Numbered from the stretch's first letter, positions 22,877 to 31,961 are shown. The stretch is 64,000 nucleotides of DNA from a virus (IMGVR_UViG_3300027971_000044:1-64000); one strand, 5' to 3'. Notes: a model not told the origin generated them from the letters alone. Program-made: numbers and translations.

Positions 22877-23860
22877 ATGGCAAATAAAGACTTTAAGGTC
22901 AAGAATAAACTTGTTATATCAGGTTTAACTAACGCTAATGGCGTTTTGCTATCTGAAAATAATTCTGTTGATTCCCACACAAATTTAGCTACACAATATG
23001 GCGGAACTGGAACAACAACCTCTCCTACTTCTGGCCAAATATTATATTCAACTTCGGGCTCTACATATGCCCCAACTACTTTAGCATCATTAATTCAAGG
23101 ATCTAGTTATCAAGCAGATGCTCCTTCTTCCCCCGACATTGGCGATATATGGATTGAATCAGATTCTACTTCAGACTCATTTGACCCCAACATTATTCGC
23201 CGTCATACATTTACAGCAACGGCGGGACAAACAAATTTCGTAGCATCAGTAGCATTTATAGATGGATATGAGCAGGTATACTTCAATGGTCTTCTACTAT
23301 TAAAGACAACAGATTATACAACATCTTCTAGCACTACCGTTATTCTTAGTTCCGCCGCAGCAGCAGGCGACATTATAGAGATAGTTACAATAACAAATTT
23401 AAACTCAACTAATACATATACTCAGTCTGAGATTAATACTATTGTTACAACTCAGGTAAATAATTTAATTGATAGCGCTCCATCTGCCCTAAATACACTT
23501 AATGAATTAGCGGAGGCATTGGGCGATGATGCAAGTTTTGCTACAACAGTTACTACATCTTTAGGAACTAAAAAGACAGAAGTATCTGCATCAATATCAG
23601 CCAATACAAATTTAGTGGCAGGACGTAGATATTTTGTAACATCTGCTTCTGCTCTTACTCTAACATTACCCTCATCACCTTCAGTAAATGATCAAATAGA
23701 TGTATTTGATGCTTCTGGAAACGCTTCGACGTATAATATAACTGTGGCCCGTAACGCCAAGTTAATTAATGGTAATGCGGGAAATCTAATTATTGACGTA
23801 AACGGCGGATGGTTTACTCTTGTCTTTACAGGTAATACATATGGATGGAAGGTAGCATAA
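22877..23860 (+). CDS. fibre partner protein, three-module fusion (327 aa)
   Basis: Modules in order: the NKDFKVKN N-terminus (residues 1-20); TQYGGTGTTTSPTSGQILYS; the SFDPNIIRRHTFTATAGQTN / IDGYEQVYFNGLLLLKTTDY beta domain shared with 12534; a helical TYTQSEINTIVTTQVNNLID segment with ALNTLNELAEALGDDASFAT, typical of fibre stalks; and the conserved C-terminal domain (NTNLVAGRRYFVTSASALTL ... YGWKVA, about 240-327). It is coupled to the next gene by TAATG, with GGAAGG as ribosome-binding site in the final codons. Confidence 0.75.
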   Translation: MANKDFKVKNKLVISGLTNANGVLLSENNSVDSHTNLATQYGGTGTTTSPTSGQILYSTSGSTYAPTTLASLIQGSSYQADAPSSPDIGDIWIESDSTSDSFDPNIIRRHTFTATAGQTNFVASVAFIDGYEQVYFNGLLLLKTTDYTTSSSTTVILSSAAAAGDIIEIVTITNLNSTNTYTQSEINTIVTTQVNNLIDSAPSALNTLNELAEALGDDASFATTVTTSLGTKKTEVSASISANTNLVAGRRYFVTSASALTLTLPSSPSVNDQIDVFDASGNASTYNITVARNAKLINGNAGNLIIDVNGGWFTLVFTGNTYGWKVA

Positions 23861-25440
23861 TGGCCGATTTAAGAGCATCAGGATTAGGTGGGGTTCCAAA
23901 AGGAACAACCGCAAGTAGACCATCATCTCCATCAGTTGGTGACGTATTTTATAATGGCGATTTAGGTTACTTAGAAATGTATACCGCACAAGGATGGTTT
24001 GCATCTTCACCAGTTCTTCCAGGACAGCCTACTTCAGTAGTTGCTACAAACTCAGGAACATCTAGAGAATTTAATAATGGTAGAGCATCTGTAGCATTTA
24101 ACGTTGGAACTAATGGCGGGCTTCCAACATCATTTACAGTTACCTCTTCTCCAGGATCATATACAGCATCTGGATCAACTTCTCCAATATTAGTTACAGG
24201 ACTTCAATCATCAACACAATATACATATACCGCTACAGCAACTAATAATTTTGGAACATCATCTGCATCATCTGCGAGTAGCGCAGTAACTGCAACTACT
24301 GTTCCACAGGCACCAAGCGTAAGCGCTGCATCTAGCAACGCACAAGCAACAATTACAATCACACCTGGAGCAACAGGTGGTTCTGCAATTACAGGATACT
24401 CAATTGTTTCAAGCCCAGCAACTACTACTCAGACAACTTCAAATACAACTTATACATTTACAGGATTAACAAATGGAACATCTTACACATTTACTGCAAC
24501 AGCTACAAATGCTAATGGAACATCGGCATCAAGCGCTGCAAGTAGCTCTATAACACCACTTAACGTTATGAGTTATTTAGTTGTAGCAGGAGGTGGCGGA
24601 GGTGGAAGCCACATCGGCGGAGGCGGTGGTGGAGGAGGAGTAAGAAGTGGAACAATTCCAACAGTCCCTGGAACTTACAATATAGTTGTGGGGTCAGGAG
24701 GAGTAGGCTCATTAGATACTAATGGTACAAATGGTACTAGTGGATTAAACTCGTCGTTTGGCTCAATTACCGCAACTGGTGGAGGTAAAGGAGGTTCAGG
24801 ACTTGCAAATGGCACTAGCGGAGGTTCTGGCGGAGGATCAGGACATGGTCCAACTAATGGAGTAGGTGGATCTGGTAATGTCGGCTCATATTCACCAGTA
24901 GAAGGATATGCTGGAGGAACTGGAACACAGAATGGAATGCATGCAGGTGGCGGTGGCGGTGGCGCAGGCGGAGTAGGTGCAAATGGTAACTCATCTGGGT
25001 TTGGAGGCAACGGAGGAGTTGGAATAGAAAATTTAATTCTTGGCACTTCTTATTATTGGGCAGGAGGCGGGGGTGGAACAACTGGAGTAGGACAAACTGG
25101 ATTAACTGCAGGTAGCGGCGGACTAGGAGGCGGAGGAGGAGCTTCTATTGAAGGTTCTCCAAACACTGCAGGAATAGGTGGAGGCAGCGCATTAAATAAT
25201 GGTGGCAATGGAAGTTCTGGAGGCTCTCCAGCAGCAAAAGCTGGAAATGGAGGACAGTACACTGGCGGTGGCGGTGGCGGTGGTTCTCACGCAAGCGGAG
25301 ATGGTGGTGAAGGTGGTTCTGGAATAGTTATTATTTCTTTACCAAATGCAGCAATTTCAACTACAGGGTCTCCGATATTAACAAATCCAGACGGAAGATA
25401 TGTTTATAGATTTAACAATACAGGAAGCATAACTTACTAA
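23860..25440 (+). CDS. fibronectin-III and glycine-rich fibre/adhesin (526 aa)
   Basis: Begins MADLRASGLGGVPKGTTASR at the TAATG overlap, with R-P-S-S-P-S-V-G-D-V-F-Y-N following. Two Fn3-like repeats (about 50-145 and 145-235) are close relatives of those in 18899, including the shared DNA block around 24270. The glycine-rich domain (about 240-490) closes GIVIISLPN. The tail (RYVYRFNNTGSITY) resembles those of 21048 and 13600. Confidence 0.75.
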   Translation: MADLRASGLGGVPKGTTASRPSSPSVGDVFYNGDLGYLEMYTAQGWFASSPVLPGQPTSVVATNSGTSREFNNGRASVAFNVGTNGGLPTSFTVTSSPGSYTASGSTSPILVTGLQSSTQYTYTATATNNFGTSSASSASSAVTATTVPQAPSVSAASSNAQATITITPGATGGSAITGYSIVSSPATTTQTTSNTTYTFTGLTNGTSYTFTATATNANGTSASSAASSSITPLNVMSYLVVAGGGGGGSHIGGGGGGGGVRSGTIPTVPGTYNIVVGSGGVGSLDTNGTNGTSGLNSSFGSITATGGGKGGSGLANGTSGGSGGGSGHGPTNGVGGSGNVGSYSPVEGYAGGTGTQNGMHAGGGGGGAGGVGANGNSSGFGGNGGVGIENLILGTSYYWAGGGGGTTGVGQTGLTAGSGGLGGGGGASIEGSPNTAGIGGGSALNNGGNGSSGGSPAAKAGNGGQYTGGGGGGGSHASGDGGEGGSGIVIISLPNAAISTTGSPILTNPDGRYVYRFNNTGSITY

Positions 25441-28025
25441 TGAGCAGAATCAGAGATATAGCAAATTTATTCAGCGCAAATACGTCGGCAGCGACGGACT
25501 CTGAAGTAACTACTGCTATCTCTGCACATAACTCTTCAACAACAACAGTACATGGTATTTCTGATACTGCCGCCCTTGCTACATCTACATCTGTAACATC
25601 TGCAATATCAACACATAATACAACTGCTAATGGACATGTTAAGAGAGGCAATACTGCTTCTCGTCCCGCTTCACCTACAACTGGTGACATGTATATGAAT
25701 ACACAATTAGGCTACCCAGAATTTTATGAAGGAACGGCATGGATTCCAATTGGAGCAGATCCAACTGCGCCATCATCTGTAGTTGCTACAAACTCAGGAT
25801 CTGGGCGGGCATTCAATAATGGTCAAGCATCTGTTGCATTTACAGCAGGAACAGTACCAGGATCTAGCTATACAATAACATCTTCCCCAGGTTCTTATTA
25901 TAATACTGGCTCATCATCTCCCATCCTTGTATCAGGATTGCAATCAAATACATCTTATACTTTTACTGCCACCGCATCAAATGTTTATAACACATCTGTT
26001 GCCTCATCTGCGAGTAGCGCAATTACTGCAACTACAGTGCCTGCTGCACCAAGCGTAAGCGCTGTTGGAGCAAATCAATCAGCTACACTTACATTAACAG
26101 GTGCAACAGGTGGCTCTGCAATTACTTCATGGTCAATTACATCAAGCCCAGCAACTACAACACAAACAGCTTCATCTTCACCTTATACTTTTACTGGACT
26201 TACAAATGGCACATCTTATACATTTACTGCTACAGCAACAAATGTTAATGGTACATCAGCAGCAAGTAGCGCAAGCAGTAGCATAACTGCAGTAAACCCA
26301 GACTTTGCTGTTAATTATTTAGTCATAGCAGGCGGCGGTGGCGGCGGAGGCGGAGTAAATAATGGCGGTGGTGGCGGAGGTGCTGGAGGATTACGTTCAA
26401 CCGTAACAGCAACAGGCGGCGGAGGCTCCCTTGAGTCCCCAATAACTGTTTCAAGTAACACTGCTTACACAGTTATAGTCGGAGCAGGCGGCGGCGGCGG
26501 TAGCGGTAGCTCATTAGATAGTACCCAAGGTACAGATTCTGTATTTTCTACAATTACCTCAACAGGTGGTGGCAAAGGTTCAAATGTAGATAGCGATGGT
26601 GGCTACACTGCTAGTGGTGGCGCAGGTGGTTCGGGTGGCGGTGGTTACGGTAGCAACCCACGATCAGGTGGAACAAGAACTGCAAGCCCCGTACAAGGGT
26701 TTAATGGTGGTGGTGTAAGTGGTAGTATTTGGGATGGCGCAGGTGGCGGTGGCGGTGCTGGTGCTGTTGGCGGGGATGGTGTGGCAGGAACCTCATCACC
26801 TGCTTCAACATCAGGTTCTGGTGGTAACGGTATAGCAGTTGCAATTTCAGGTTCATCTATTACTTATGCTGGAGGCGGCGGCGGTGCTTCAAGATATGGT
26901 TCTGACGGTGCAGGAGGCTCAGGAGGCGGAGGTGCTGGTGGCGCAGTAGGATCATCTGGTGGTTCAGGATCAGAAAACTTTGGCGCAGGTGGTGGCGCAG
27001 GTGGAGGTGGCACAGGCGGTGCAGGAGGTTCAGGTATTGTAATTATTCGATACGCAGGACTTACACAAAAAGCAACAGGTGGAACTGTAACCAATGATGG
27101 TACAAATACAATACATACATTTACTTCTTCAGGAAGCTTCTATACTGGAATTATAAGTTCTGTTAAAGCAACAGGCGGAAATATTTCAACTGATGGTACT
27201 TATTGGTATCACGCATTTACTGGCACAGGAACATTTACTCCTACACAATCTATAACTACCGAAATTTTAGTAATTGCAGGCGGCGGCGGCGGTGCTTCTA
27301 ATACTTCAGGAGGTTCTTCAGGTGGTACAGGCGGAGGAGGTGCTGGTGGATTAAGATTACTTACTTCTCAATCTTTAACAGTAACTGCCTATACTTGCAC
27401 CGTAGGAAGCGGTGGCGCAGGATCAGTATCATCTGGATTCAGTGGTTCTAATGGACTTAATTCATCAATTTCTGGTTCAGGATTTACAACTATTACTGCT
27501 TCAGGCGGCGGCGGCGGTTCGGGAACTGGATCTGGTAATGGTCTTGCAGGAGGCTCAGGAGGAGGCGGATATGGATATCCATTAAATACACATAATGGCG
27601 GTGCTGGTAACTCAGGTGGATATGCTACAGTTGAAGGTTACGCTGGTGGTAGAGGTTATACAGATGGCGTAAATTATACTACTGGTGGTGGCGGAGGAGG
27701 CTCAGCCGCAGCAGCAACACAAAAACTTAATAGTAACGGTGCTGACGGTGGGGCTGGAACACAGCTGACTGCTTGGTCTACAGCAACTGGCACTGGTGTT
27801 TCTGGTTATTATGCTGGCGGCGGAGGCGGCGGCGGAAGCATAAACGGTGGTGTTGGTGGAACTGGTTCAGCAGGTGGTGGTAATGGAAGCGCAATTGGCG
27901 CTAATGCTTTTAGTGCAAGAGTAAACACTGGCTCAGGAGGAGGCGGTGTTGGTGGTGGTTCAAGCGCTTTCTACCGAGGCGGCACGGGTGGTTCAGGAAT
28001 TATTATAGTGAGGTACCCAGTATAA
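25440..28025 (+). CDS. fibronectin-III and double glycine-rich fibre/adhesin (861 aa)
   Basis: N-terminus MSRIRDIANLFSANTSAATD ... STTTVHGISDTAALAT, as in 18899. The fibre motif 'S-P-T-T-G-D-M-Y-M-N' follows, then two Fn3-like repeats (about 110-200 and 200-285), glycine-rich domain 1 (about 290-538), a linker identical in kind to 15803 (QKATGGTVTNDGTNTIHTFT, KATGGNISTDGTYWYHAFTG), and glycine-rich domain 2 (about 612-861) ending GIIIVRYPV. It is therefore a chimera of the 18899-type front and the 15803-type back. Largest gene of the array. Confidence 0.75.
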   Translation: MSRIRDIANLFSANTSAATDSEVTTAISAHNSSTTTVHGISDTAALATSTSVTSAISTHNTTANGHVKRGNTASRPASPTTGDMYMNTQLGYPEFYEGTAWIPIGADPTAPSSVVATNSGSGRAFNNGQASVAFTAGTVPGSSYTITSSPGSYYNTGSSSPILVSGLQSNTSYTFTATASNVYNTSVASSASSAITATTVPAAPSVSAVGANQSATLTLTGATGGSAITSWSITSSPATTTQTASSSPYTFTGLTNGTSYTFTATATNVNGTSAASSASSSITAVNPDFAVNYLVIAGGGGGGGGVNNGGGGGGAGGLRSTVTATGGGGSLESPITVSSNTAYTVIVGAGGGGGSGSSLDSTQGTDSVFSTITSTGGGKGSNVDSDGGYTASGGAGGSGGGGYGSNPRSGGTRTASPVQGFNGGGVSGSIWDGAGGGGGAGAVGGDGVAGTSSPASTSGSGGNGIAVAISGSSITYAGGGGGASRYGSDGAGGSGGGGAGGAVGSSGGSGSENFGAGGGAGGGGTGGAGGSGIVIIRYAGLTQKATGGTVTNDGTNTIHTFTSSGSFYTGIISSVKATGGNISTDGTYWYHAFTGTGTFTPTQSITTEILVIAGGGGGASNTSGGSSGGTGGGGAGGLRLLTSQSLTVTAYTCTVGSGGAGSVSSGFSGSNGLNSSISGSGFTTITASGGGGGSGTGSGNGLAGGSGGGGYGYPLNTHNGGAGNSGGYATVEGYAGGRGYTDGVNYTTGGGGGGSAAAATQKLNSNGADGGAGTQLTAWSTATGTGVSGYYAGGGGGGGSINGGVGGTGSAGGGNGSAIGANAFSARVNTGSGGGGVGGGSSAFYRGGTGGSGIIIVRYPV

Positions 28026-28642
28026 TGGCTAAATTAATAAGAGTATGGGATGGAAGTGCTTGGCAAGAAGTCGGCACCGCTATTCCTAATGGCCTTACAA
28101 CAGATGGAACCCAAACATTAACTAATAAAACAATTAATCTTGCCAGTAATACTTTTACTGGAACTACCGCCCAATTTAATACGGCATTATCTGATGCCGA
28201 CTTTACAACTTTGGCGGGAACCCAAACATTAACTAATAAAACTATATCTGGTGCATCTAATACTTTAACTAATATTGGAAATGCCTCCCTAACTAATTCA
28301 GCAATTACCGTTAATGGGTCCGCCGTTTCTTTGGGCGGAAGCGTAACAATAGTTACAGGTCCAGCATCATCTGCGGTATCATCTAATATAACAATGGCGG
28401 CTAACAATAATTACTTTGTAAATACTTCAGCGGCAAGAACACTTACTCTTCCTGCCAGCCCTACCCTAGGAGACACTATTGCAATATATGATGCATCAGG
28501 GACGGCGGCAACAAACAATATTACAATAGCAAGAAACGGCAGCAATATTAATGGAGTAGCAGATAATGCTATAATAGATGTAAATCAATCAAGTTCAGTA
28601 TTTATATATACAGGCGCAACAGTTGGGTGGAGGTTCGATTAA
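28025..28642 (+). CDS. short fibre partner with repeat and conserved C-terminal domain (205 aa)
   Basis: Begins MAKLIRVWDGSAWQEVGTAI, the 15399-type front. The 'D-G-T-Q-T-L-T-N-K-T-I' shaft motif occurs twice (about residues 25-45 and 63-85), a common fibre repeat. The conserved C-terminal domain (SNITMAANNNYFVNTSAART ... VGWRFD) covers about 115-205. It ends with GGTGGAGGTTCGATTAATG, so the final codons form the ribosome-binding site of the next gene. Confidence 0.75.
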   Translation: MAKLIRVWDGSAWQEVGTAIPNGLTTDGTQTLTNKTINLASNTFTGTTAQFNTALSDADFTTLAGTQTLTNKTISGASNTLTNIGNASLTNSAITVNGSAVSLGGSVTIVTGPASSAVSSNITMAANNNYFVNTSAARTLTLPASPTLGDTIAIYDASGTAATNNITIARNGSNINGVADNAIIDVNQSSSVFIYTGATVGWRFD

Positions 28643-30159
28643 TGGCAATTAGAAAATCAGGTATATCAGGTATTCCTTTTGGAAATACAGCAGCACGTCC
28701 TGCTAGTCCATCATTGGGTCAGCCATATTTTAACGGCGAAGTTGGAAGACTTGAGCTATACTCATCAAACGGTTGGCAGAACATTGTTCAGGAAACTCCT
28801 GGTATATCTAGCGCATCTGGAACATATAATCAATCTACAGGTTCTGGAACATTTACAATTTCAGGAACTAACTTTGTTGATGGAGGAATTGCATATGCAG
28901 TTGGAACAAACGCAACTGAGTATCAAGCAACTACAACAACATATAATTCAATTGTTCAAATGACTGCTTTATTTACTGGTCTGTCACCAGATTACGAGCC
29001 ATATGATATTAAGGTTACAAATCCTTCAAATTTATTTGGATTATTACCAGACGCATTTTATATAAATGATTCACCAGTATGGAGCACATCCTCTGGTTCA
29101 TTAGGAACCTATACTGGATCTAGTATTCAATTGGCAGCAACTGATGATGAATCAAATACAATTACGTATTCTGTAACATCAGGGTCTTTGCCCGCAGGAG
29201 TATCTTTATCATCTAGTGGTTTAATCTCAGGAACAGCAACATCTGCAGGAACATTTACATTTACAGTATCAGCTTCTGATGGAAGCAATACAGCAGTAAC
29301 AAGATCTTTCAGTATTATTGTTTATCCAACAATTTCTGGAGGCTCTTTAACTTCTGATTCAACCTATTATTATAGAGCCTTTACTGGAACTAGTAATTTA
29401 GTAGCTTCTTTGGGAACATTAAATGCAGATGTTCTTGTAGTTGGCGGAGGCGGAGGCGGAGGAAGTTGTATCGGAGGAGGAGGCGGAGCGGGAGGATATA
29501 AAAATCAACAACTTGCAATAACAGCTGGAACGCACACTGTCACAATAGGAGGCGGAGGAACTGGAGTTGCAGGAAGAACCAGCCAATCTACCAATGGCCT
29601 ACCAAGTAGTATAGGATCTTTAATTTCTAGTCTTGGTGGTGGAGGCGGAGGAAGTTATCAGACTTATGCTTTAAATGGCGGTTCAGGAGGCGGAGGAGCA
29701 TCGTACGGCCTTGGGTCAGCTTATTCTGCCAAGGGTCTTGGTACAAGCGGTCAAGGTAACGACGGTGGTGACGGTAACAATAATGTTAGCGATATGTCTG
29801 TTGGTGCAGGCGGCGGAGGAGCAGGAAGTGTAGGTCAAATTGGATCTTTAAATAAAGGTTCTTCAGGCGGAGGCGCTGGGCAAGGAGTTCAAAGTTCAAT
29901 CTCAGGATCTGCTATAACTTATGCAGGCGGAGGAAACGGCGGAGGACATAACGGTGGTTCAGGTCCAGGTCTTGGCGGACAAGGTGGACCAACAACTGCA
30001 GGTTGGAAAAATACTGGTGTTGAAACTGGAAGCAACGGTGTTGTTAATACTGGTTCAGGAGGCGGAGGCGGATCTTATAATGGTGGTGACCCCCGTGGAG
30101 GTGACGGAGGATCAGGAATAGTAATCGTCCGTTACACAAAAGCATCTGTAGGCGGTTAG
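28642..30159 (+). CDS. glycine-rich adhesin/tail-fibre with Ig-like domain (505 aa)
   Basis: Begins MAIRKSGISGIPFGNTAARP at the TAATG overlap. The front half (ELYSSNGWQNIVQETPGISS; PYDIKVTNPSNLFGLLPDAF) is a close paralogue of 13600, but only one Ig-like repeat (about 150-230) is present. The glycine-rich domain runs about 265-500 and ends GIVIVRYTK. A segment TISGGSLTSDSTYYYRAFTG before it is like one in 18899 (GGTLSSDATYYYRTFTGTGN), again showing module exchange. Confidence 0.75.
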   Translation: MAIRKSGISGIPFGNTAARPASPSLGQPYFNGEVGRLELYSSNGWQNIVQETPGISSASGTYNQSTGSGTFTISGTNFVDGGIAYAVGTNATEYQATTTTYNSIVQMTALFTGLSPDYEPYDIKVTNPSNLFGLLPDAFYINDSPVWSTSSGSLGTYTGSSIQLAATDDESNTITYSVTSGSLPAGVSLSSSGLISGTATSAGTFTFTVSASDGSNTAVTRSFSIIVYPTISGGSLTSDSTYYYRAFTGTSNLVASLGTLNADVLVVGGGGGGGSCIGGGGGAGGYKNQQLAITAGTHTVTIGGGGTGVAGRTSQSTNGLPSSIGSLISSLGGGGGGSYQTYALNGGSGGGGASYGLGSAYSAKGLGTSGQGNDGGDGNNNVSDMSVGAGGGGAGSVGQIGSLNKGSSGGGAGQGVQSSISGSAITYAGGGNGGGHNGGSGPGLGGQGGPTTAGWKNTGVETGSNGVVNTGSGGGGGSYNGGDPRGGDGGSGIVIVRYTKASVGG

Positions 30160-30162
30160 CCT

Positions 30163-31935
30163 ATGTCATATCAACTTAAAGTAATTAAAGACTATCCTAT
30201 CGGCTTCTGGCCATTGGATGAGTCTTCTGGCACCACCGCCCTAGATATTTCTGGATGTGGCAATACAGGTACATACACTGGCGGAATTACAACAGGATTA
30301 ATTCCACTTGTTTCAGGCGGAGCAAATGGATCCCTTATAACTAATACTAAATACATAACATTACCCGTAACTAAAGATTATTATGGATCTACCGCCGATG
30401 GCGGATTTGCAGATACAAACTCATCAGATAATGCATTCTCATTAGAGGTGTGGTTCTATCCTAAAATTACAACAACTGGCCTAACAACTATATTTGCAGA
30501 CTCTACAAAAAATGTTGGAATCTTCTATGAAAAGGGAAACATAGTATTTAAACTTGAGGCGGAAAGACTTGATTATACTTTACCTAATATCAGCCAATCT
30601 CATCATATTGTAGCTACATACTCTGTTACAGAAATGTCATTATATGTAGATGGCAAATTTGCTGTAAGCAAACCTTTAACTAATTATAACTTTACCAATG
30701 CCACAATTACATTAAAATTGGGGCCAACCCCAAATGCATCTGATTCTTTTATTGTAGATGCTCCAGCAGTATATAGATATGCTTTGGGATTAGATAGAAT
30801 TGTAGAACATTTTGAATACTCTGGTACCACTTCTCCCCTTCAAATTTCATATCCAGATGGTGGAACATTATTTGAAATATATGATGATAGCGTAAGCAAG
30901 CAATTTAATTTTGCATATCCCGCCAACCGCCCATTAGAATATTTTGCTACAGAGTATTTATCCTATAACACAGAAGAGAAATGTTTAGAGATTAAGAAAA
31001 CGGCCTCTGCAGCCTCTAGGAGCGTAGTTGTGACAGACGCCATAGCAATTCCTGCAGGATTCGATCTGGACTCCTCTAAGATAGAGTGGAACGGCGATAA
31101 CGGGGTCTCTGTAAGAACTTCTATAGATGGAACAACATGGCAAGCATGTGCTAATGGGAAAGCCATTCCTCAATTTAGATTAGGAGCATTTAGTTCTGAA
31201 AGAACCCTTTATCTTGAGATAACATTTACCTCATCAGATACAACTAAATTCCTTCCACGACTTTATAGCCTTCTAGTGTGCTTTTATAAAGATCAGGTTT
31301 TATATTCCCCTAGCAACCCAGACTACATTTATACAATAGAGGCGACATCTGGATTTGCTTCAAAAGATATGACTCTAGGAAGAATTAGATACCCTATTTT
31401 GTCCCGCCAAAAGCTAAATGGGCTGACAACAGCAGAAGGGGCGGGATTCAAAATTAACACCGCAGAATCAATTAGAACAATAGAGTTCTTCTTAACCCTA
31501 TCAGATTTATCAACAAATTCTATTTTGTTAAGCGGAGCAAATGGAAACTTTGTATCCGCAAGATATTCATGGATAACAAATGGAACTCTTACTAAATCTA
31601 ATATATCTGCTATTTATGTAAATGGAGTAAACCAGACATCCCAAACAAATGTAGCCTCAGTATTTACAGCAAATGAGCTTTACCATGTGGTAATAGTAAC
31701 AAGTGGGCCAATTACAGGAGCAATCCTATTTAATCACACAGCAACAGGGGGTCCTTCTAGCCTTTATCAGTATATCTCTTATTACCCGTCCGCCTTTAAT
31801 TCAACCCTTGCCTTGTCTCACTATAATATGCACATAGGTAGATCAGCCACAATTGCAGACGATTCGTCCATAACTTTGACAGAAAACTCTGTAGACTTCT
31901 ACGACAATGACTGGATTGTGTTGCAGAGTATATAA
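30163..31935 (+). CDS. LamG/concanavalin-like tail protein (590 aa)
   Basis: Residues about 8-225 form a LamG/laminin-type lectin domain (YPIGFWPLDESSGTTALDIS; FSLEVWFYPKITTTGLTTIF; HHIVATYSVTEMSLYVDGKF). A middle beta region and a second lectin-like domain follow (about 400-590; AESIRTIEFFLTLSDLSTNS, LYHVVIVTSGPITGAILFNH). Such domains bind sugars or serve as fibre scaffolds. It closes the fibre array and does not share modules with the glycine-rich genes. Confidence 0.75.
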   Translation: MSYQLKVIKDYPIGFWPLDESSGTTALDISGCGNTGTYTGGITTGLIPLVSGGANGSLITNTKYITLPVTKDYYGSTADGGFADTNSSDNAFSLEVWFYPKITTTGLTTIFADSTKNVGIFYEKGNIVFKLEAERLDYTLPNISQSHHIVATYSVTEMSLYVDGKFAVSKPLTNYNFTNATITLKLGPTPNASDSFIVDAPAVYRYALGLDRIVEHFEYSGTTSPLQISYPDGGTLFEIYDDSVSKQFNFAYPANRPLEYFATEYLSYNTEEKCLEIKKTASAASRSVVVTDAIAIPAGFDLDSSKIEWNGDNGVSVRTSIDGTTWQACANGKAIPQFRLGAFSSERTLYLEITFTSSDTTKFLPRLYSLLVCFYKDQVLYSPSNPDYIYTIEATSGFASKDMTLGRIRYPILSRQKLNGLTTAEGAGFKINTAESIRTIEFFLTLSDLSTNSILLSGANGNFVSARYSWITNGTLTKSNISAIYVNGVNQTSQTNVASVFTANELYHVVIVTSGPITGAILFNHTATGGPSSLYQYISYYPSAFNSTLALSHYNMHIGRSATIADDSSITLTENSVDFYDNDWIVLQSI

Positions 31936-31961
31936 ATTTGTCCAACTTTGTGACAAAAAGC

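Noticed and set aside
16702-27094. Proline-rich minus-strand frames opposite the glycine-rich genes
   Set aside because: Poly-proline is the complement of GGN/GCN-rich glycine codons; no start signals were found.
7536-31935. Diversity-generating retroelement acting on the fibre genes
   Set aside because: No reverse transcriptase gene, template repeat or accessory protein is visible in the window; the variation seen looks like module exchange.
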